Shown here in pieces: positions 61,200-64,000 of a stretch of 64,000 nt of DNA. Origin of the DNA: Alisma plantago-aquatica (lineage: Eukaryota > Streptophyta > Magnoliopsida > Alismatales > Alismataceae); NCBI GenBank assembly GCA_963693085.1, contig OY856410.1, positions 1,395,972,363 to 1,396,036,362 of the forward strand. The letters are read 5' to 3'. Within the stretch, counting starts at the first letter, position 1, and each line of letters opens with the position of its first letter. Made by a program: the position numbers and the translations under genes. The notes below the pieces were generated by a model. The model was given only the letters and a program-made list of their open reading frames with translations. It made no database searches and was not told where the DNA came from.

Positions 61200-62320
61200 T
61201 TTGTGGCATTGGTCCTCCCCAACAACTGCTACTTGAGAACACAGTTCCTATATCATTGATGTACCTTCATTCCTTACTACCTTCTCACTTTGACTCTTTC
61301 TATCTTCTCCTTCTCCAGCAACCACTTCTGTATTTCTTTGCATCTTTTGTTTGGCAGATAGATTTACAACAACTCCTATTTTCTTCCCTTTATGGAGTCT
61401 TTTAAAAGTTGATCTTTCCTTTTTGTGGTTCTGACTTTCTGACTCTAGTCTTTTCCGTAGTAACCTTGTATGCATTCGATGCTTCTTGGATCCTTTGCTT
61501 GTCCTTCTATGTTTCCTCCCTGCTATCCGTGCTATCTAGAAGAGCATTAGCTCTACCAACATTTGATACCACATGCTCTTTATTTTTGATATTGTTGCTC
61601 TCCATTTCCTCAGGTCATTCTGTTGTCGGATTCAATGTTGAGTTGCTCTCTTTGCTGTGTGTTGAGTGGCCCACGACTCCACAGTTGAAGAAAAAATAGG
61701 TAATCTTTCGTATCTAATTTCTACTTCAACTGTCTTTTAGTCGATCAACTTTAGGCACTAGACCTGTTTCAGAGGATTGTTAATGTTCACCATCTCACAA
61801 AGTCTTCTAGCCCTTAATCACCCTCTGCCTTCATCTTTGTCTAGAGAAACCACTTCACCTATCTTTCCCCCTATCTTCTTTATAGCTTCCTCTATACGAT
61901 ATCCCATAGGAATATTGTAGAGACTAATCTACAAGGCACATTCACTAAAGGATATTACATATGGTTGTTCTCTAGCTTTCACATATTTCATCAATAGGAG
62001 GCACCCATCGAAACAGCAATGACTCCTGCTTGTACCATCTCTTTGTCTGTTCAGCTCTCGAACTAGATCACTATGACTTTATGTTCAACTTGTTCAAAAG
62101 ACTTCATGTTCTTTAGACCCCATGCAGTCAATATTGTCCTTCTGAGCATGAAGAAGTTGTAGTTCTTTGCAGTCATTACGTTAGCTACAATCATCATCTC
62201 CATCTTGGTGTTGATACCTGCAGATCCATCTGAGATGTCAATTGTACCCTCCTCTTCTTGGATGCTTAAGGTTCTGCATTTGGTGAGTATTTATTCCTTC
62301 ATTGTCCCTAGGATCTCACT
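61200..62320 (-). pseudogene. LINE ORF1 (DUF4283-like, zinc knuckle decayed)
   Basis: The minus strand starts near 62290 with TLSIQEEEGTIDISDGSAG, MTAKNYNFFMLRRTILTAWG, which resembles the DUF4283 N-terminal region of plant LINE ORF1 proteins. Near 61720-61660 there is FNCGVVGHSTHSKES, a CCHC knuckle whose first Cys is Phe and last Cys is Ser. A Lys-rich tail (61475-61248) follows. There are many stops. In relatives ORF1 binds the element RNA. Confidence 0.65.
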
Positions 62321-62329
62321 AGGAGATAG

Positions 62330-62480
62330 GGAAAGGTTTGCCAATGGGAAGGGTGGAACACCCTACATGCTCGCCCAAATCGCCAAAGAGAGATGACCTA
62401 GCATGGGTGAGATTTAGTTGACCTAGCACGGGTGGAACACCCTTCACACTCGCCCAAATCATCACATATGCACTCATGAT
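62330..62480 (-). repeat. LINE 5' leader with ~79-bp imperfect tandem repeat
   Basis: The 30-bp core GGGTGGAACACCC...TCGCCCAAAT is at 62351-62380 and again at 62430-62459, and GACCTAGCAYGGGTG occurs twice between. Repeated leader units occur in many L1 elements as promoter modules; whether these are, is inference. Confidence 0.6.
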
Positions 62481-62925
62481 GAAGAAAATGGCCAGGAGAT
62501 TCTATGAAAATGTCTCCTATGCAAATTTTAGGAGACCAGACCCTCCTGGGTTATCTTATGGAAACAAAAATGCCACTGAAAAATTCCCACTAGCTGAGTA
62601 TACCAAACAATCCACTAGCTAGGCCTCCTAGATTTGGGAGAGGTGGTACACCATTTAAGTTCACCTACAATACAAAGTTTCACCAAAATATTAACAATTT
62701 CCAAAGCCAAAATTAGAATCTTTAAGGCCAAGAGTCAAGGATAGAACCAACAATATCCAAATCAGACGAGTGAGACTCTTGGGTTTTTGCAAAGAGACAA
62801 GATGATATAAACAATAAACTTAACCGGAATGCAATTCGAAACAACAACCTTTTAAACATTACTTAATCACAAATGGCCATTGTAACTAGGCAACAATTGA
62901 TCTGTAGGTTCACACTAGGATGATT
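62481..62925. other. Unassigned stretch between LINE leader and E8
   Basis: There are no open frames or recognised motifs. It may be the outer LINE leader or flanking DNA. Confidence 0.4.
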
Positions 62926-64000
62926 GATGAAGCACTGAGTTTTATTCACTTTTCAAAGGTCATTTTTCATGTATTTCATGCATTATTGTTCATTTTGACA
63001 TTATTTATGCATTGTTAATCATTATTAACATGTGAAACAATATGCATCAAATAATAAGTATTTCCACTGAATTATGTCAATTTATCATATTTTATTCAGA
63101 ATCATGATTATTTTTCCCTCATTTCATGTAATTTGAGCAGTCACAAGGCAGCTCGATGCTACCAACATTAAAGTCAGTGGTACCAACTCAAGGCAAAAAT
63201 CCAACAAGGAGTTCAAAGAAATCTCAATGCTACTGGGACACAACTTGGTGCTATCGAGACATGGTTCGGTGCCACCAAAATACTAAGTCAATGCATCTGA
63301 ATTATGGTCCAGGAAGCATTAGTAACCAAGGTTTATCAACTCGGTGCTACCGATACCGGAGTTGGTAGTATCAACATTCATAAGAAGAAGAAGTCAAAAC
63401 TTGCAAAATGGAAACTCAGTGCTACTGACCCACCTCTCAGTAGAACTGAGACTCACTAAGAGGGCCGAGTCAGCTAACGAATCAATGCCACCAACATCCA
63501 AGCAGTGGTACCGACTTTGTGTGATCAGTGTAGATTGAAGGTTAATCTAGTTCCAATGGCTGGGACTTAATGATAGATAGAGCTTCATTTATGACCTAAG
63601 GGGAGTTTGGCTAGATCTAGGAATCACATTTTATTCTATTGCAACAAAGCATGGATCCATGAGAGGAGGAGATGAAGGATACAACCATGTACAAGTTGAT
63701 TCAGACATCCAGAGAGAAAATGTGTAGCCGGAACGTTGTAGATTGAGACGTTCACTAGAGGGGATCTTCTAGACTGGTTTCTCTAGGGGTTTGTACTAGT
63801 TTTCTATGTTTATTATGTTTTCTCTTTTCTCCTCCTTGTATAAAATAGTAGAAATCATGCAAGGCTAATCCCCTTGTTCTTTAGGACTTGAGATAACCCG
63901 ATATTGCATTGTAATTGACTTTCATTAGTTAATATTGTTATTTCTTTTAATCCTGGACATAAATCTATGATTTCTTGATGAATTGCCTATGCTTGAACAC
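62926..64000 (+). repeat. E8: Athila/Tat-like LTR with CGGTGCTACCGA word cluster, cut by window end
   Basis: The AT-rich start (TGAAGCACTGAG, then TTTCATGCATTATTG words, 62926-63120) resembles Athila LTR starts. From 63151 to 63520 there are about ten half-words of the type TCGGTGCTACCGA / AGTCGGTAGTACCGA arranged as imperfect inverted pairs about 35 bp long (for example 63337-63374). The later part (63780-64000) is AT-rich. No gag is reached before the window ends. Frames at 63156 and 63344 follow the repeats and are not taken as genes. Confidence 0.5.

Larger units (their letters stand above)
57100..62480 (-). mobile_element. Antisense L1-type LINE, ORF1 + ORF2, no poly-A tail
   Basis: Minus-strand order is 5' leader with short repeats (about 62480-62330), ORF1 (about 62320-61200) and ORF2 (61194-57100). 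ORF2 keeps endonuclease, RT, a Cys/His zf-RVT region and an RNase H domain, the plan of plant L1 elements. There is no T-run on the plus strand at the 57.1-kb junction, so the 3' UTR and tail are missing. E7 gag lies directly left and was probably the target or was joined by deletion. All frames carry stops. Confidence 0.85.

Overview
The window is 64 kb of plant nuclear DNA made almost entirely of retrotransposons. The evidence for a plant is chromovirus and Athila/Tat-type Ty3/gypsy elements, an L1-type LINE with an RNase H tail, hAT-like and other short inverted-repeat transposons, tRNA-Met and tRNA-Asp type primer sites, and many plant telomere-type AAACCCTA words. The sequence is AT-rich and intron-era host genes, tRNA genes and rRNA genes were not seen. 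It looks like pericentromeric or other repeat-rich DNA of an angiosperm. I cannot name the species.

Left part, 1-44.2 kb: a Russian-doll nest of four LTR elements, named here E1 to E4. E1 (oldest) is a Tekay/Del-like chromovirus whose RT-RNase H-integrase-chromodomain remnant lies at 37.9-40.9 kb, followed by its 3' LTR. E2, with 3.85-kb LTRs and almost no coding sequence, sits in E1 pol: its 5' LTR ends at 3747 and its 3' LTR is 34038-37887. E3 sits inside E2 (TSD GTTAG at 5021 and 33268) and has the unusual form LTR-internal-LTR-internal-LTR. E4 sits in the second internal copy of E3 (TSD ATGAG at 17636 and 27745). E4 is an Athila-like element with gag-protease and a second, non-polymerase ORF, but no RT or integrase. 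By eye, LTR pairs differ by roughly 10% (E2) and a few percent (E3, E4), which agrees with the insertion order.

Smaller insertions decorate the nest: a 1.8-kb LINE-like retroposon in the E2 5' LTR, and two MITE families that landed in a (TA)n tract of the E3 LTRs and later formed a chimera.

Right part, 44.2-64 kb: E5 is an antisense Athila/Tat element (LTR 47.97-49.43 kb, gag-protease 45.3-47.8 kb). E6 is a much-deleted gypsy element with a 3' LTR from 50940. A 792-bp hAT-like element with an 8-bp TSD lies at 54001-54792. E7 is an Athila-like LTR end, primer site and degenerate gag at 54.8-57.1 kb. An antisense L1 LINE (57.1-62.5 kb) follows, and E8, an LTR rich in CGGTGCTACCGA-like words, runs off the window end.

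No element appears able to move by itself: every coding region has stops, frameshifts or lost catalytic residues. A recurring theme is that several unrelated LTRs (E1, E3, E4, E8) each carry clusters of their own short palindromic, often CpG-containing word.
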